Assembly (NCBI GenBank): GCA_006937955.1
Contig: SSNP01000081.1
Span: 74,501 to 138,500 of the forward strand
DNA from: Pachypanchax playfairii
Lineage: Eukaryota; Chordata; Actinopteri; Cyprinodontiformes; Aplocheilidae
Reading direction: 5' to 3'
DNA length: 64,000 nt
In this document: one piece after another, positions 51,320-63,354 of the stretch
Layout: each line of letters starts with the position of its first letter
Numbering within the stretch: the first letter of the stretch is position 1
The notes under the pieces: generated by a model
Database searches by the model: none
What the model saw: only the letters and a program-made list of their open reading frames with translations
What the model was told of the DNA's origin: nothing
Translations under genes and position numbers: made by a program

Positions 51320-54300
51320 ATGTCGGCCCAGGCACAGATGCGAGCGATGCTGGACCAGCTGATGGGGACGGGAAGAGACGGTAAGCGGGATCGTTGGGTT
51401 TCAGCCTGCTGACTAATCTCGAACCGTGTGAATGTTGCTATCGTTAGCCAACAAGCTAATGTGTGTATGTCAGCCAGTGACGGTGTAGCTGGCTAACATG
51501 CGGACAGCTAGCTGCTAACTGTTACAGTTTACCAAAAATACTTCAGACGTGACCTTTATCTTTAAAGCAAACAGTTTTAATTAAACCATATTGATTTTAT
51601 ACTTTCTTCCCTCTTTTTACAGATATGCATTTGCACTTTGATTCACAAGCTGCTAACTTCAGTCTTTTCTGTCCAGAAACACACAAACAAGTTACAATAG
51701 AATTACTGGCTACATTAGTCGCCCCACAAAAAACAAGTTCAAGAAGAATATAAGTTGTAAGGGGTATTTTTATGCACGATTTAACTAATAAACACTAAGA
51801 TTGAAGCTTAGATCTTCCGCTGTGTTTCTGTTACAGGAGACACCATGAGGCAGAGAATCAAGTTTACAGACGAGCGAGTTTGTAAAAGCCACCTCTTAGA
51901 TTCATGTCCTCACGACATACTGTCAGGAACGGTGAGTATCATATTCACAAATACATTCAAACTGTCATATAACCAAATATACACACTTTTAAAAGTTTTT
52001 TTAGAGTCAGTAAGGTGATTTGTTGTGAAAACCAGGTTAAAAATTGAGAGCTGGAAGTTAAAGGTGCCAAAGTAAAGTTTAGTATAGTTTTACTTTTTGT
52101 TGTGCAGAATTTGTGTATGATGAGGCTGCACTGTAGTACAGATGGTAGCACTGTTGCCTCAAATGCAGAATGGAGTTTTCATGTTTTTCCTCTACATGTG
52201 TAGGTTTTCTCCAGGGACTCTGGTTTCTTCACATAGACCAAAAATATATAGAATAGGTTCAATGTAACTCTAAATTGGCCCTTGGTGTGAGTGAGTGTGT
52301 GTGAATGGTTGTTTGTCTCTATGTGGACCAGTGATGGCTCTGAGCGCTATGAAAAATAGGAAGTTCTTGTAATTGTTGACTTCACTTTTGAATCTTTTGA
52401 CATAAATATTAGAGCTGGGCGATATAAGATTTTTTTATATCACGATATGTTTTTTTCATTTCAGACGATAACGATATATATCATGATATAAGCCAAATAA
52501 CTATATTTGTAAGATTTAAATGTGCCGTTGCTCACAAGTAAAATGTGAAATAATCAGCAGCTTGTTTTGATTTAGACGTTTATTTCCCATAATAAGTTCA
52601 ACAGGGCAGATGTACTTAAGGAACATGAGACTTCAGTTTCAGATAAATAAAGGCAAATATTGCAAACTACACAAAAAGTAGCCGCTACGTCGCTATGTCT
52701 CTTAGCTATTTTGCCATATGGTAAGACGCTGGAGAAAGCCGACTCAATTGACTGTTGCTGTGTCGCAGGGATATTTCCAGACTTTGTGGGAACACGCTTT
52801 TGGCACAATTTACAGTGCACGCTACTGTTTTTTATCAGACTTCAAATAGCTGAAATACCTCCACACTACGGAACTTCTCTGGCGCTTCCTTTCAACAATC
52901 TCTCCGGCATTGGAACCGTCATCTGTTCTTTTTGGTAACCTGGTCACCCAAACTCTCGGTTGATTTTTCTCTAGTCAGCACACTCATTTCCTCCATTACC
53001 CGAACGGTACGGCCACTGGCTGCTTCCCAAACAAATACGCGTGCGGCTTGGCGCTTGTTCTGTACGTAACAAGTCACGTGACGTGCGGCTGTGATTGGAT
53101 CGTCTCTGCGCTACTCAATGTCGATTGGCAGTTCTTATGTTTTTTTTACGAGAGGAAGAGAAAGAGATGACGTATATCGCAATAGTTTCATTTTCAAAGT
53201 TATTTCGCGATACATATCGTTATTGTTCTATTGCCCAACTCTAATAAATACCAATAAATTCAGTAGCAATCCACCTTTCATGCCTTAAAAGCCACCATAT
53301 TTCACATTAACTGATACCATTTTGGGGCTCTAATTCTTCAGCACAAAGAAATATTTGGTATTATCTTCCTCAAAAAGCTTCTGCCTTGGAAATTTTGCCT
53401 GCCATTTTAAACTCACTTTTCTCGTGAGATTTCAAGCAACTACATTATATTTGATTACTAAATGAAAACGGAGAACTACAGGATTTTACCTTTTTGCTCA
53501 GTTTATACATTGTTCTACACACTCTTCACTGTTGAAACAACCTTTTTCTGGTTCGGAATTCATCAGATTTTGAAAATCATAATGAAATGTATGAAGGTTA
53601 CGTAGATCATACCCAAAAATGGCAATATATGAACAAAAGTGAGAATTTGACGTGTTTTCCTTGATCTTGCAATCGTAGCTAAGCGTGGCACAGAATTTTG
53701 GTTTGTATGTAAACAAGGGTTATAAGGTATTAAATATGATGTATAGTCTGCACTTAGGGGGATGAAGGCGGGGGGAGCCGCGAACGGGCCCCGCCTGCGA
53801 CAAACCCCAACCTGTACCCCAAGATGTAGCTGCTGTATTGCTAAAATTCAGTTAAAACAAGACTCCATATCTCTCTAAGCAGCTGCATGTAGTGGTGTAA
53901 CTGCACATGGCGGGAAAGAGTTTCACTTCCTGTCAGGCAAATTTCCCATTGAACTTTCATTGTGCTTAGACAAGTTTGTAGTCGGGCACCAACTCCACGA
54001 AACTCTGACAAAAACAAGTGGGTTTTAAAATGGATGGATCAGTGTTACCAGATCTCACAGCAGAAACAAGTAACCTTCCCACCACCTCCCGTAGTAAAAT
54101 GCATGTACATTTTACATGCATTTTAAATGTTATTGTAATTTAGCATGTTGTTTTTAGGTCTTTGGGTTGCTATTCTTCTCTTTTTTGACTTGTTTCATTT
54201 TTCTTTGAGACCTGATTTAAAAAAGTCACCTACTTCTCCAATTATCAATTTAACTGAGTTTAGAAAGTATCAGTTTATAACACAAGTCTTGTCAAGGCAC

Positions 54301-57300
54301 AATACTGAAACAGTTTCACATCAACAGGTCGAGACTCAACTTAAATTATATGCAAACAACTAAATTCAACTGTAATTAATTTGCCAATTAGTATAAAGTT
54401 TTCTGTCTAAAGAAACCAGCAGATATCTTTCAATCTTCATCCTGAGCAGCATGAACTGGTCACAGTGGGAAGGAACGACTCCCTTTTAACAGGAAGAACC
54501 TCCAGGAGAACCCTGATGAGCAGCCTTCTGTCTCAGCTGACTGGGTCTGAGAGGAAAGAGACACAAAAACAGATGGATTTGAGCCACTCGTCATTTCTAT
54601 GGAAAGAGAAACAGAGTTGAAGTTAATTTCAGCACTAATAATAAATACAATCATGGTAAAGAAAGCAGCATGAAGAAACGGGGTCAGTATGTCCTCTGCC
54701 AGTCTCAGACTACAACAGCATAACTAAAGGGATGGATCAGGGTAACCCAAGCTAACCCTAACTACATGAAACAAATACTGAATGCTCATAAAAACACAAT
54801 CTAATTCCTTTTTTAAAAAACTTGCTTTGGTTTCCACTCCTTATATATCAAGTTTCAGAAATAAAGAAAATGTTCCTCTAAAACCTGGTTTATCAAAATC
54901 AATTTTGCATCACATATCAGATCTTAAAGAGGTCCTTCCATTAAAAACGGTTTTTCTGAGGTTTCTGTTGAATATTTTAGCTCCACAGGTGTTCTTACCT
55001 TCATAGTGGGTGAAAACAGGTCAACAACTTCTCTGTCAGTTTTAATCTCTCAAACTACGCAGGTGGTGATAAAACCCGAGTTCTCCCGAGTCCGAACGGC
55101 TTGTATGTGTTTCGTCATAAATTCTTTGTTCATTAGTATTCATCAGCTCCCGCAGTTGAAACCACACCTAGCATGCTGCTAACTAAAAGCTGTAGCATAA
55201 GACATAGCAAACAGGAAGAGAGAACGTCTGATGTTACCATGCGCAGCGGGGCAGGAAACAGTATTCTTTGCTCTCATAGGCTAGTTTGTTAGCCAATCAG
55301 AGTCCAGCAAATTCGAATAATGAATATTAACGAGTTGCTGCCCGAAGCCTGATGGAACCACCCAAATTTTAATGCAGACAGATTGAAAGGTCTGTTAATC
55401 AGTGTTTCCTGTTTTTTAGATATAAAATGTTTCATATTACTGGTTAATACTTAAGAAATAACCACAAAGTCCTGAAATTTGTATGAAATGGCCTCTTTAA
55501 ACCAGTGTAAATAATGTTTTTAAACCACGTACAGATATAAGTACCAGTAATTAAAAAATATATTTAAAAGAGAGAGAACCACATAAATCACTTAAATTGC
55601 ATTTAAGGTTGTAAGTGGAAGATGCAAGACAAAAGAAAGTAACTGTTCTACTCTGTTACTGAGTGATTTATACAAACACAGTGAGAGACCCGACCAGTGG
55701 GGTTATCATATTGACTTTACATATACTAACAGACACATCAGTAGTAAATGAATGATGCCATGTTCTTTGTTTTTTAGAGAATGGACCTGGGGGAGTGTGC
55801 AAAAGTCCATGACTTGGCCCTTAGAGCAGATTATGAAATCGCATCAAAGGAACGAGAATACTTCTTTGAACTGGATGTAAGTTTCACTCACTCAGTATTT
55901 TCTTATTGTATCATATATTTATAAATAACTTGGACATGCAGGATTTCCTTTATGTCTAAAGCCAAGTGACAGCTTTCTGAGAGCTTGTTCCATATTAAAA
56001 AGGTTTTAAGCCACATTGTTTTAGAGGTTTTTTATTACTTCCCATCATTTCTTGTCTTTAGTTGTTTTAGTTCAAATAGATTTCTAAATGTCACAGAGCT
56101 TTTTTGTGACTTTGTCTTGACTGAATTGATAAATATTTTGCAGTAATACCTAAAAGGAAAGTAACGTTTTTATTACATTTTTGGCCACACTTTCTGTTTT
56201 TGCAAATTTATTTATGAGAAATATAAAATTATCTGGAATGCTTAAATAGTTAATGTTAACCTTTAATTTTTTCCCAACATAGAAACCAGATGCAGTTGTA
56301 ATTTGCCTAGAATTTTCCTTAAATTATGAAAATTGACCTTTTCTTCCTTTTTCTGGGGGGGGGGCTATGATAAATGGTGCAGTTTTAAAATGTTATAGTT
56401 TAATAAATCATGCATATTAAAGCTCATGTAAGGTGTTGAGCCTCCAGTGTAAACAGAAATACATACTAGTGCTTTGACCTTCTAAATTTACTTTATTTGC
56501 TGTGCTATGATTGTTAAAAATAAATTATATCGAGTTGGAGGACAAATAGTCTCAAACTTTTGTTTCACCTCAGTTTTGTTTGTAATTACAGTTAAAAAGC
56601 CAAAGACTGAGCGATTATGTTCTTACAATCCATGTTCCATAAAATAATGTTGGAGTGATTTGATGTTTTCTGTTAGGCTGCTGAACACCTTCAGTCTTTT
56701 ATTGCTGACTGCGACCGCAGAACTGAGCTGGCTAAGAAGAGACTAGCAGAGACGCAGGATGAGATCAGCGCAGAAGTGGCTGCAAAGGTGAGAAAAACTT
56801 AAGTATAGGTGGTAAAAGTTCTGTCAGGTTTTCATTATGATTCTGTTATTTATTAAACAATCAGATCATTCGACTTATGGTGCGTTCACATCGGCGGCTT
56901 TCTAAACATCAAGCAACACTCATAACGCTTCAAGTTTGAAGCTTGAAAGTTGAAGCTCATAACGCTTGACCATTAAAAAGAGCACGTAGGCGGAGCTTCC
57001 TTTGTTATCGGATGTTCTGAGCTATGGCGGATCATATAGAGAGTGGCTTGGCTTTATTTACTCCGTTTGTGGATACACCCCATCCTTCAGATGCATTCTG
57101 AGTTTGAGGAGTTAAACCATTTGCTCCAGGAGCTCCATATGGATAAGGTTTGCTTCCAGCGCTACTTCTGTCTGTCCCGCCCTGTTTGAGGACTTCCTGC
57201 TTCATTCAGGTACGTTACTATGATGAGACGCTCTGATTGGTTGACACGCCGCTTCAAGAGAATCAAAAGTTCCGCTAGCTGAACGTCTGCGTTGCTCGCG

Positions 57301-60300
57301 TTTCAAGCTTCAACGCCTGAAACGCTTGAAAAGCTTTGAAAGTTGATGCTGCTAACGCTCACAAAGCGACGCAGAGACTCTGACGCTGGTCTGACGGACT
57401 CCACCATAAACATGTAAACTTGACGTTTCTGACGTTGACGGTTGGGCCGGTGTGAACGTACCATTAGAAAAGCAATATTCCACATGGATTGACAATAATC
57501 TGTATAACTGTTTAATTTGAGTAATTTGTATGTTTCCCCTGCCGTGGAAAGGCTGAACGTGTCCACGAGTTGAACGAAGAGATCGGAAAACTGCTGGCCA
57601 AAGCAGAGCAGCTGGGAGGTGAAGGGAATGTGGATGAAGCGCAACAGCTGCTGGAGAAAGTGGAGAAAACTCGGGCCTTAAAGAAGGAAGCAGAGGTCTG
57701 TTTGTTATACGTTAGTCACAAATGTGTTTATACAGTTTAGATTATCAACACAATACTTTCTATCAATAATATAGTGTGTATTGTGAAAATTTGAGTCAAT
57801 TAAGATGGCAAAAGATGTGAGAGAACAAATCAGAGATGAAACTTTTATGTAACTGCGTAAAATAATCCGATTGTTGTTTTAAAGATCTTCTCCTCCATGA
57901 TGCTGATAATTTTGTTCCTGCAGGATATCTACAGAAACTCAATGCCAGCTTCCAGCTTTCAGCAACAGAAGCTACGGGTGTGTGAGGTGTGCTCGGCCTA
58001 CTTGGGTCTCCACGACAACGATCGTCGTCTGGCGGACCACTTTGGAGGGAAACTTCACCTTGGATTCATTGAAATCCGTGAAAAGCTTGACAAGCTACGA
58101 GTAAGAATTTAAATCATGTAACATATGATTACTGGTGTTTCTGTAATTATAAATCTGTGTATGATCGTTATGTATCATGATAATTATCAACTGGAGGAAG
58201 GTGGAACGTTTCCTTCAGGTTGTCAGTGAGTTTTTGTCTCAGGTGGAGTTTTAAGTATCTTCTTCATGAGTGATGAAAGGATGGATGGACAGATTGGAGC
58301 TTCATCCTCAGTGATGAGGACGCTGCTTCGGTCTGTCATATTGAAGAAGGAGCTGAACTGAAAGGTGAAGCTCTCGATTTATTGTCTGTCTACGTTCTGA
58401 CCCTCACCTGGTCATGAGATCTGGATCCCAACCAAAAGAACAAGAACCGAGATACAAGCAGCTGAAATGAGTTTCCTCAGTAGGAGGGCTGGACTCAGTC
58501 TTAGTGATCAGGTGAGGAGCTCCGTCATCCAGAGGGAGATTGAAGTAGAGTTGCTGCTCCTCTTCATCAAGAAGAGTCAGCTGAGGTGTTTTGGGGCATC
58601 TGGTCAGGATGCATCCTGGTCACTTCCATATGAAGGTTTTTCCAGGCTCGTCCCACTGGAAGGAGACCTCCAGGCAGACCCAGAACAGCAGGTAGCTGTA
58701 GCCTAGTGGGGAGGGAGATCGCCCTTCGATTGGGGGTCAAAGTTTGATCCCCGGTGCCAGTAGAGACTATGTGTGCTTGGTCGAGATACTGAACCCTGAA
58801 ACTGCCCCCTTGGCACCTTACAAACAGCTGCCCTCTGCTCCTCACCTCACGGGTGAGGATGGTTAAAATGCAGAGAAGCCGTTTCCTCAAGAAGATCAAA
58901 AAAGTATAAATTAATATTATTATTAACTTGCTGGAGATGTCTGGGTATCTCTCCTGAACCTGTTTCCCCTGTAACCTGACCCTTTATAAGTGATGGATGG
59001 GTGGGTGGGTGGGTGGATGGATGGGTGGACGGACGGACGGACGGACGGACGGGTGGATGGATGGATGGATGGATGGATGGATGGATGGATGGATGGATGG
59101 ATGGATGGGTGGGTAGGTGGGTGGATGGATGGATGGATGGATAATTGTATTAATTAATAGAGTCAAATTTCATTTGTGGAAGTTGTTTGTTGAGATTGGA
59201 GTCTTCATTCCTGTCTACTTTGTATTTCTCACCCAGAAAGCTGTTGTAGAGAAACAAGAGAGAATGCGTGTGAAAAGACGAGAGGAACGTGAAAGAGAAG
59301 ATGAAAAAGAGAGACAGTGGGAGATGGAGCGAGAAAGAGAGCGGGAACGACAACGAGAATGGGAGAGGGAACGAGAAAGGGAACGAGAAAGAGATCGAAG
59401 GAGGTAAGGAAGTGTTAGTTACAGCTGATGTTTATACTGTCAATGTTTCTGTCATTGTGAAATATTATTTATATTTTGGTGTTTTTTAATGTCACAGGTC
59501 AAGATCTCGCAGTGGAGACCGATACAGGTGTGTCTGCTCTGTATGAACTGCTCGATACGTTTATAGTTACAGTAGGGGAAAGAATTATTTCACCCCTCAC
59601 TGATTTTGTAAGTTCGTTCAATGACAAAGAAATGAATGAATGAATGAATGGTTTATTTTAACAGTGACACATCGAAAGGAAAAATGACAAAATAACTTTA
59701 AATAAAAGATAGAAACGGATTTGCATTTCATTGCATGAGATGAGTATTAAGATCATTAAGAGTTCTGGTGGTTAAACACTCCTACTCAAGTAGTCACCCT
59801 CACTGAAGACACCTGTCTTAACTAGTCACCTGTAGAAAAGACACCTGTCCACAGAATCAGTCTATTAGACTCCAAACTCTCCAACATGGGAAAGACCAAA
59901 GAGCTGTTCGAGGATATCAGAGACAATGTTGACCTGCACGAGGCTGGAATGGACTACAAACCCATTAGCAAGTAGCTGAGAGAGAAGGTGACACCTGTTG
60001 GTGCAACTGTTTGAAAATGGAAGGAACACAAAATGACCATCAATCGACCTCCAGCTGGGGTTACACGCAAGATCTCACCTTGTAGGGTGTTAATGATTCT
60101 GAGAAAGGTGAGAAATCATCCTACAACTACACCGGAGGAGTTAGTCACCAAGAAAACCACTAGAAACACCACAATGGATTAGAATCCTGTAGAGCTCACA
60201 AGGTCCCCCTGCTCAAGAAGGCACACGCAGACCTGCCTGAAGTTTGCCAATGAACACATGAATGATTCAGAGAGGGACTGGGAGAAAGTGATGTAGTCTG

Positions 60301-61441
60301 ATGAGACCAGAATTGAGCTTTTTGGCATTAACTCCACTCGCCGTGTTTGGAGGAAGAAAAATGCCTATGACCCCCAAAACACCGTCTCGACTGTCAAGCA
60401 TGGAGGTGGAAACATTTTGCTTTGGGGGTGTTTTTCTGCTAAGAGCACAAGACGACTTCACCGCATCAACAGGAAAATGGATGGAGCCATGTATCATGAA
60501 ATCCTGAGCGACAACCTTCTTCCTTATACCACGAAACTGAAAATGGGTTGTGGATGGGTGTTCCAGCACGACAATGACCCAAAACGTACAGCAAAGGTAA
60601 CAAAGGACTGACTCAAGAAGAAGCACATTAAAGTCATGGAGTGGCTTTAATCCTATCCAACATCTCTAGAAGGAGCTGAAGCTCAAAGTTGCACAGAGAC
60701 AGCCTGGAAACCTTAGTGATTTAAAGATGATCTGCAAAGAGGAGTGAACAAACATTCCTCCTAAAATGTGCACAAACTTGGTCATAAATTACAAGAAACG
60801 TTTGATCTCTGTGCTTGCAAACAAGGATTTTGCCACTAAGTATTAAGTCTTTTGTTAGAGGGTTCAAATACTTAGTTCACACAATGAAATGCAAAACAGT
60901 TTCTATCTTTTATTTAGTTCTTTTTTCCTTTTGATGTGCTATCTGTCACTGTTAAAATAAACCTAAAATTAAAATGATTCTGTTCTGACACTTTGCATTT
61001 CTTACAACTTATAAAATCAGCGAGGGGTCAAATAAATAAATATTTCCCTCACTGTATAGTGTGGATACTTTGTACCTTATATATCAGCTGTAAATTGACT
61101 CATCTCTGTCTGAGTTCCAGGATTTAGAAAGTTATTAAGAAAATATGCACTGAAATAAATAAATAAACAGTAAACATGTTAATACATTGACAGTGTGATG
61201 TTTGTAAGATGGGCTGCGTTATAATGAACGTGCTTCTGCATTTAGTTTATAATTTTAAAGTTCTTTCATTGAAATGATTTTCCAGGGATGGAGGAAGTTC
61301 CTCGTCTCACCATTCGAGACGTCACCACCCGTCTCGTTCCAGAGAAGATGGTTCAGATCGGGATAGAGAGCGAGAGAGGAAACATCGACACAAAGACAGA
61401 CATCGCTCACGCTCCCACTCACACAGGCACAAAAAGAAGAG
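51320..61441 (+). CDS. luc7l: LUC7-like U1 snRNP splicing factor, 3' end outside window
   Basis: Nine coding exons, all GT-AG and in phase: 51320-51380, 51837-51931, 55778-55876, 56677-56787, 57552-57695, 57924-58100, 59237-59403, 59498-59527, 61286-61441. They give 346 codons and end in phase 2. LUC7 proteins bind U1 snRNP and stabilise its pairing with the 5' splice site. The N-terminus MSAQAQMRAMLDQLMG is diagnostic. The first zinc finger (CCCH) uses Cys36, Cys44, Cys59 and His63. A helical region with HELNEEIGKLLAKAEQLG follows. The second finger (C2H2) uses Cys190, Cys193, His209 and His215. From 230 the tail is Arg/Glu-rich, then Arg/Ser/His-rich (RSRSRSGDRYR, HRSRSHSHRHKKK). Residues match LUC7L and LUC7L2 about equally, so the paralogue is not settled. 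LUC7L3 is excluded. About 25-45 residues are missing, or the last exon reads through to a TAA near 61487. Confidence 0.93.
52130..52340 (+). repeat. Fish SINE-like repeat in a luc7l intron
   Basis: gtagcactgttgcctc, gtaggttttctccagggact, taactctaaattggccc and gtgaatggttgtttgtctct occur in the same order as at 29045-29370. Diverged. Confidence 0.65.
52410..53243 (-). mobile_element. hAT-derived element, 834 bp
   Basis: Ends TAGAGCTGGGCGATATA and complement of TAGAGTTGGGCAATAGA have flanks ataaatat / ataaatac (8 bp, one mismatch). On the minus strand a frame reads HCKLCQKRVPTKSGN, the start of a BED zinc finger, then QQQSIESAFSSVLPYGK and KRH.D. This is the N-terminal part of a hAT transposase with the finger's His half and the catalytic core deleted. 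Confidence 0.8.
53250..54920. other. luc7l intron, no element defined
   Basis: AT-rich sequence. A GC-rich patch at 53755-53820 and weak repeat-like stretches were seen but not assigned. Confidence 0.4.
54924..55500 (-). mobile_element. TTAA-flanked MITE, full reverse copy
   Basis: TTAA occurs at 54924-54927 and 55497-55500, with inner ends agaggtccttcc and the complement of agaggccatttca. It is complete, 577 bp, in a luc7l intron. Confidence 0.7.
56878..57463 (+). mobile_element. PIF/Harbinger-derived element, copy C
   Basis: Terminal repeats TGGTGCGTTCACA and complement, with an exact tta duplication on both sides. The transposase-like exon is present (ctatggcggatcatata...) but lacks two bases near its start compared with copy A, so the frame is shifted. 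It gives the empty-site sequence for the nested MITE of copy B. Confidence 0.85.
58206..58985 (+). pseudogene. LINE 3' end (reverse-transcriptase C-terminus)
   Basis: The nucleotide order gatggacagattggagcttc, agctgaactgaaaggtgaag, atacaagcagctgaaatgag, catctggtcaggatgc and gcagacccaga is the 3' end of the LINE family seen at 7045-8310. The frame is broken. A SINE interrupts it at 58691-58905. It ends in gtgatggatgg, which runs into the (GATG)n tract. Confidence 0.75.
58691..58905 (+). repeat. tRNA-derived SINE
   Basis: Box A-like tagcctagtgg (58699-58709) and box B-like agtttgatccc (58741-58751) lie 31 bp apart, as in tRNA genes. Then the body cgagatactgaaccctgaa follows. It lies inside the LINE 3' end and is related to 24240-24545. 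Confidence 0.75.
58993..59143 (+). repeat. (GATG)n microsatellite from a LINE tail
   Basis: Runs of gggt, ggac and ggat tetranucleotides. It directly continues the gatggatgg end of the LINE at 58206-58985, so it probably grew from the LINE tail. Confidence 0.9.
59570..61054 (+). pseudogene. Degenerate Tc1-like transposon in a luc7l intron
   Basis: Ends CAGTAGGGGAAAGAATTATTT and the complement ...CCCTCACTG lie between TA dinucleotides. From ATG 59886 the decayed transposase reads MGKTKELFEDIRDN, VTRKISP, SDETRIELFG, VKHGGGNILLWG and FQHDNDPKRTAK, so both catalytic Asp regions are visible. At least seven in-frame stops are present and the Glu region is shifted. It is older than the two intact copies and a different subfamily. 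It carries an internal (GAAT)n run near 59630-59652. Confidence 0.9.
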
Positions 61442-61856
61442 GTGGGATGTTACTCGTCTCATTAGGGCGGGATCACTGGTTTAATGTTCCACCTCAACAG
61501 GAGTTTAACTCTAGTTGAAATATTACACACTCACATATACACTGGATGCATTACAGAGAGACAAAATGATCCAAATCTTTGGTAAAGTTAGTTTTCAACA
61601 ATATGTGCTGAAGCTCAAACAGGATCCGTTTTACTGAGAAAAATGACAAAAATCTTTTAAATCATGTTTGAAGTTTATTTATTGTAACTTAAGAAGTGAA
61701 TATTTTGCCTTGGGCAAACAATCGATTAAACGAATTCAAATTTTTTTGTTGTGTGCGGTTTAAAAAATAAATCAAGATTTTGCGTAGTGGCACTTTTTGG
61801 ATCCCCAGAGTTTCCGTAGCGTTAGTTTCACATGGTTTGCTGCGACAGACGTGCAG

Positions 61857-61944
61857 CCTGACCAATCAGATCCTCCTGCATTATGTTCAAATGCACGTCT
61901 TTGTAAAGTAATCTGTCAAAGACGTGAGGGCCCGGTTGATCAGG
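61857..61944. mobile_element. 88-bp internally deleted MITE
   Basis: Left 40 bp match 39485-39527 and right 55 bp match 39995-40041 of the longer element, with the middle removed. No new sequence was gained at the junction as far as visible. Confidence 0.6.
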
Positions 61945-62144
61945 TAAGCAAGGGACCCCACGCTGCAACATTTATCTAAAGTCCATCACAGTCAAAGGCA
62001 ACAGCACCACAAACTCATTCCAACAAGCCGCAGTGAACAACAAACTTTAGCTAAAAACAAACTAACTGTAGCTGAATCCTTTGTACAAGGCGCCGCGTAT
62101 GAGAGGAAGGGACACAGTGCAGAATAATCACAGAAGCTATCGCT

Positions 62145-62620
62145 TTAAAGCAGAACTAAGTAAGTTTTGCTCTCGATCTCCCCCTACTGGTCCCCTGTGA
62201 AAGCTCACTGTCGTAACGTTCCCCCGCCGCCGCCGCAGACCCCCCTCCACCCCGCCGCCGCCCCCCCAACAACAACGCGCAGAGAACGCTTTTGCAAGAA
62301 GAAAGAAAAACAAAACCAAGAAAATGTCTCGACAGGTGAGTATTATTGTCATCTTTGCGCTCCTAAGGGTGGCGTTGCTAACAACGGCAAGGGCTTCATG
62401 CTTGTATTTATGTACGTGAGTGTGAGTGCCGTAAAGCAGGTTTGTTCTCGCGAGATTAGTCGGGTCCGATCCACTGAAAGTTGCAAGTGCTGCTTTCAGG
62501 ACACAGACCCCGGAGGGAGGGGAGGGACCCACGAATCACCCCGCCAAGTCCTTGTTTACCCCCACAGGGACTCTAGAAAACATTTATTGAGGTGAAAAAA
62601 CTTACTTAGTTCTGCTTTAA
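62145..62620. mobile_element. TTAA-flanked MITE, long perfect ends
   Basis: TTAA is followed by agcagaactaagtaagtttt, and the right end is its exact complement followed by TTAA (62617-62620). The interior contains a ccgccgcc-rich block. Like the other TTAA family it fits a non-autonomous piggyBac element. The two families share no obvious inner sequence. Confidence 0.8.
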
Positions 62621-62659
62621 GTTGTCTGCTGTTTGTATTTGTTTCTTTCTTTAATAAAT

Positions 62660-63340
62660 AGGGAAAAATCGTAAATCCTTTTAAGTCATATCGGCCAGCC
62701 CTACTGGGGTTATCGTTTTAGTCACACTTGAACTATAAAGGGACATTTAAAACATTATGGACCTGATTTATCCAGTTTACGGTTGTTAAAACAGGCGCAA
62801 ACCGCTCAGCGGCCGGAAAAACAAGCAGCAGATGATTTACTAACGATACGCAGGTAAAACTGCACCTGTTAAACCTGCAGAGCGATGCGTGCATTTCTTT
62901 TAGTGCTTTTGCTCTTGATCAATATGCAATGTGGATGTTTCTGTCAGAAGATGCAAAATATCTGGAGGAAAACATGTAAATAAGTGAGTGTTTCAGGCGC
63001 AGTGTGATTTATTAAACCTGAAACTGTTTGCAGCTTCTAATTTTGCTCCTTTGAAAATCCTGTTAACTTCATGTAAAAATGGCTGAGGAAGAAGAAGAAT
63101 TTGTTTTGAGTTTGTTTTTAAAAATAAGTAGTCACATGATTTCAGTTTATTTTAATTAAAGCTGAATCGATGCTACATTTTTTACTAAAATTGTTCTTCT
63201 GTGTAAGTGACGCAGTGTACCATCTCATCTGTGCATCCAAGGCAAACTCCTCATTTAAATGTCTGTTTGTGCCTGTTATCAATAGTGTAATTAATCTTAG
63301 TAAATCACCTGCACATCAGGAACTTGGTGCAAAGTTTTTG
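62660..63340. repeat. Probable MITE, ends not resolved
   Basis: ggacctgatttatccagttt, a gtgatttattaaacctg block and taaatcacctgcacatcagg suggest an element built of repeated dry-spelled words. Terminal repeats were not fixed. Confidence 0.3.
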
Positions 63341-63354
63341 ATATGCACACACTA

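Noticed and set aside
51063..51335. 90-codon minus-strand frame over the luc7l start
   Set aside because: Lies opposite the 5' UTR and first codons of luc7l. It has no splice or motif support and is best read as chance.
58691..58770. Possible functional tRNA gene
   Set aside because: Box A and box B are present, but the acceptor stem does not close and the sequence continues into a SINE body.
58984..59166. His-Pro-Ser-Ile repeat frame
   Set aside because: Translation of the GATG-type microsatellite.
62137..62595. 131- and 142-codon frames on opposite strands
   Set aside because: Both lie within the TTAA MITE and run through its ccgccgcc block. Composition explains the lack of stops.
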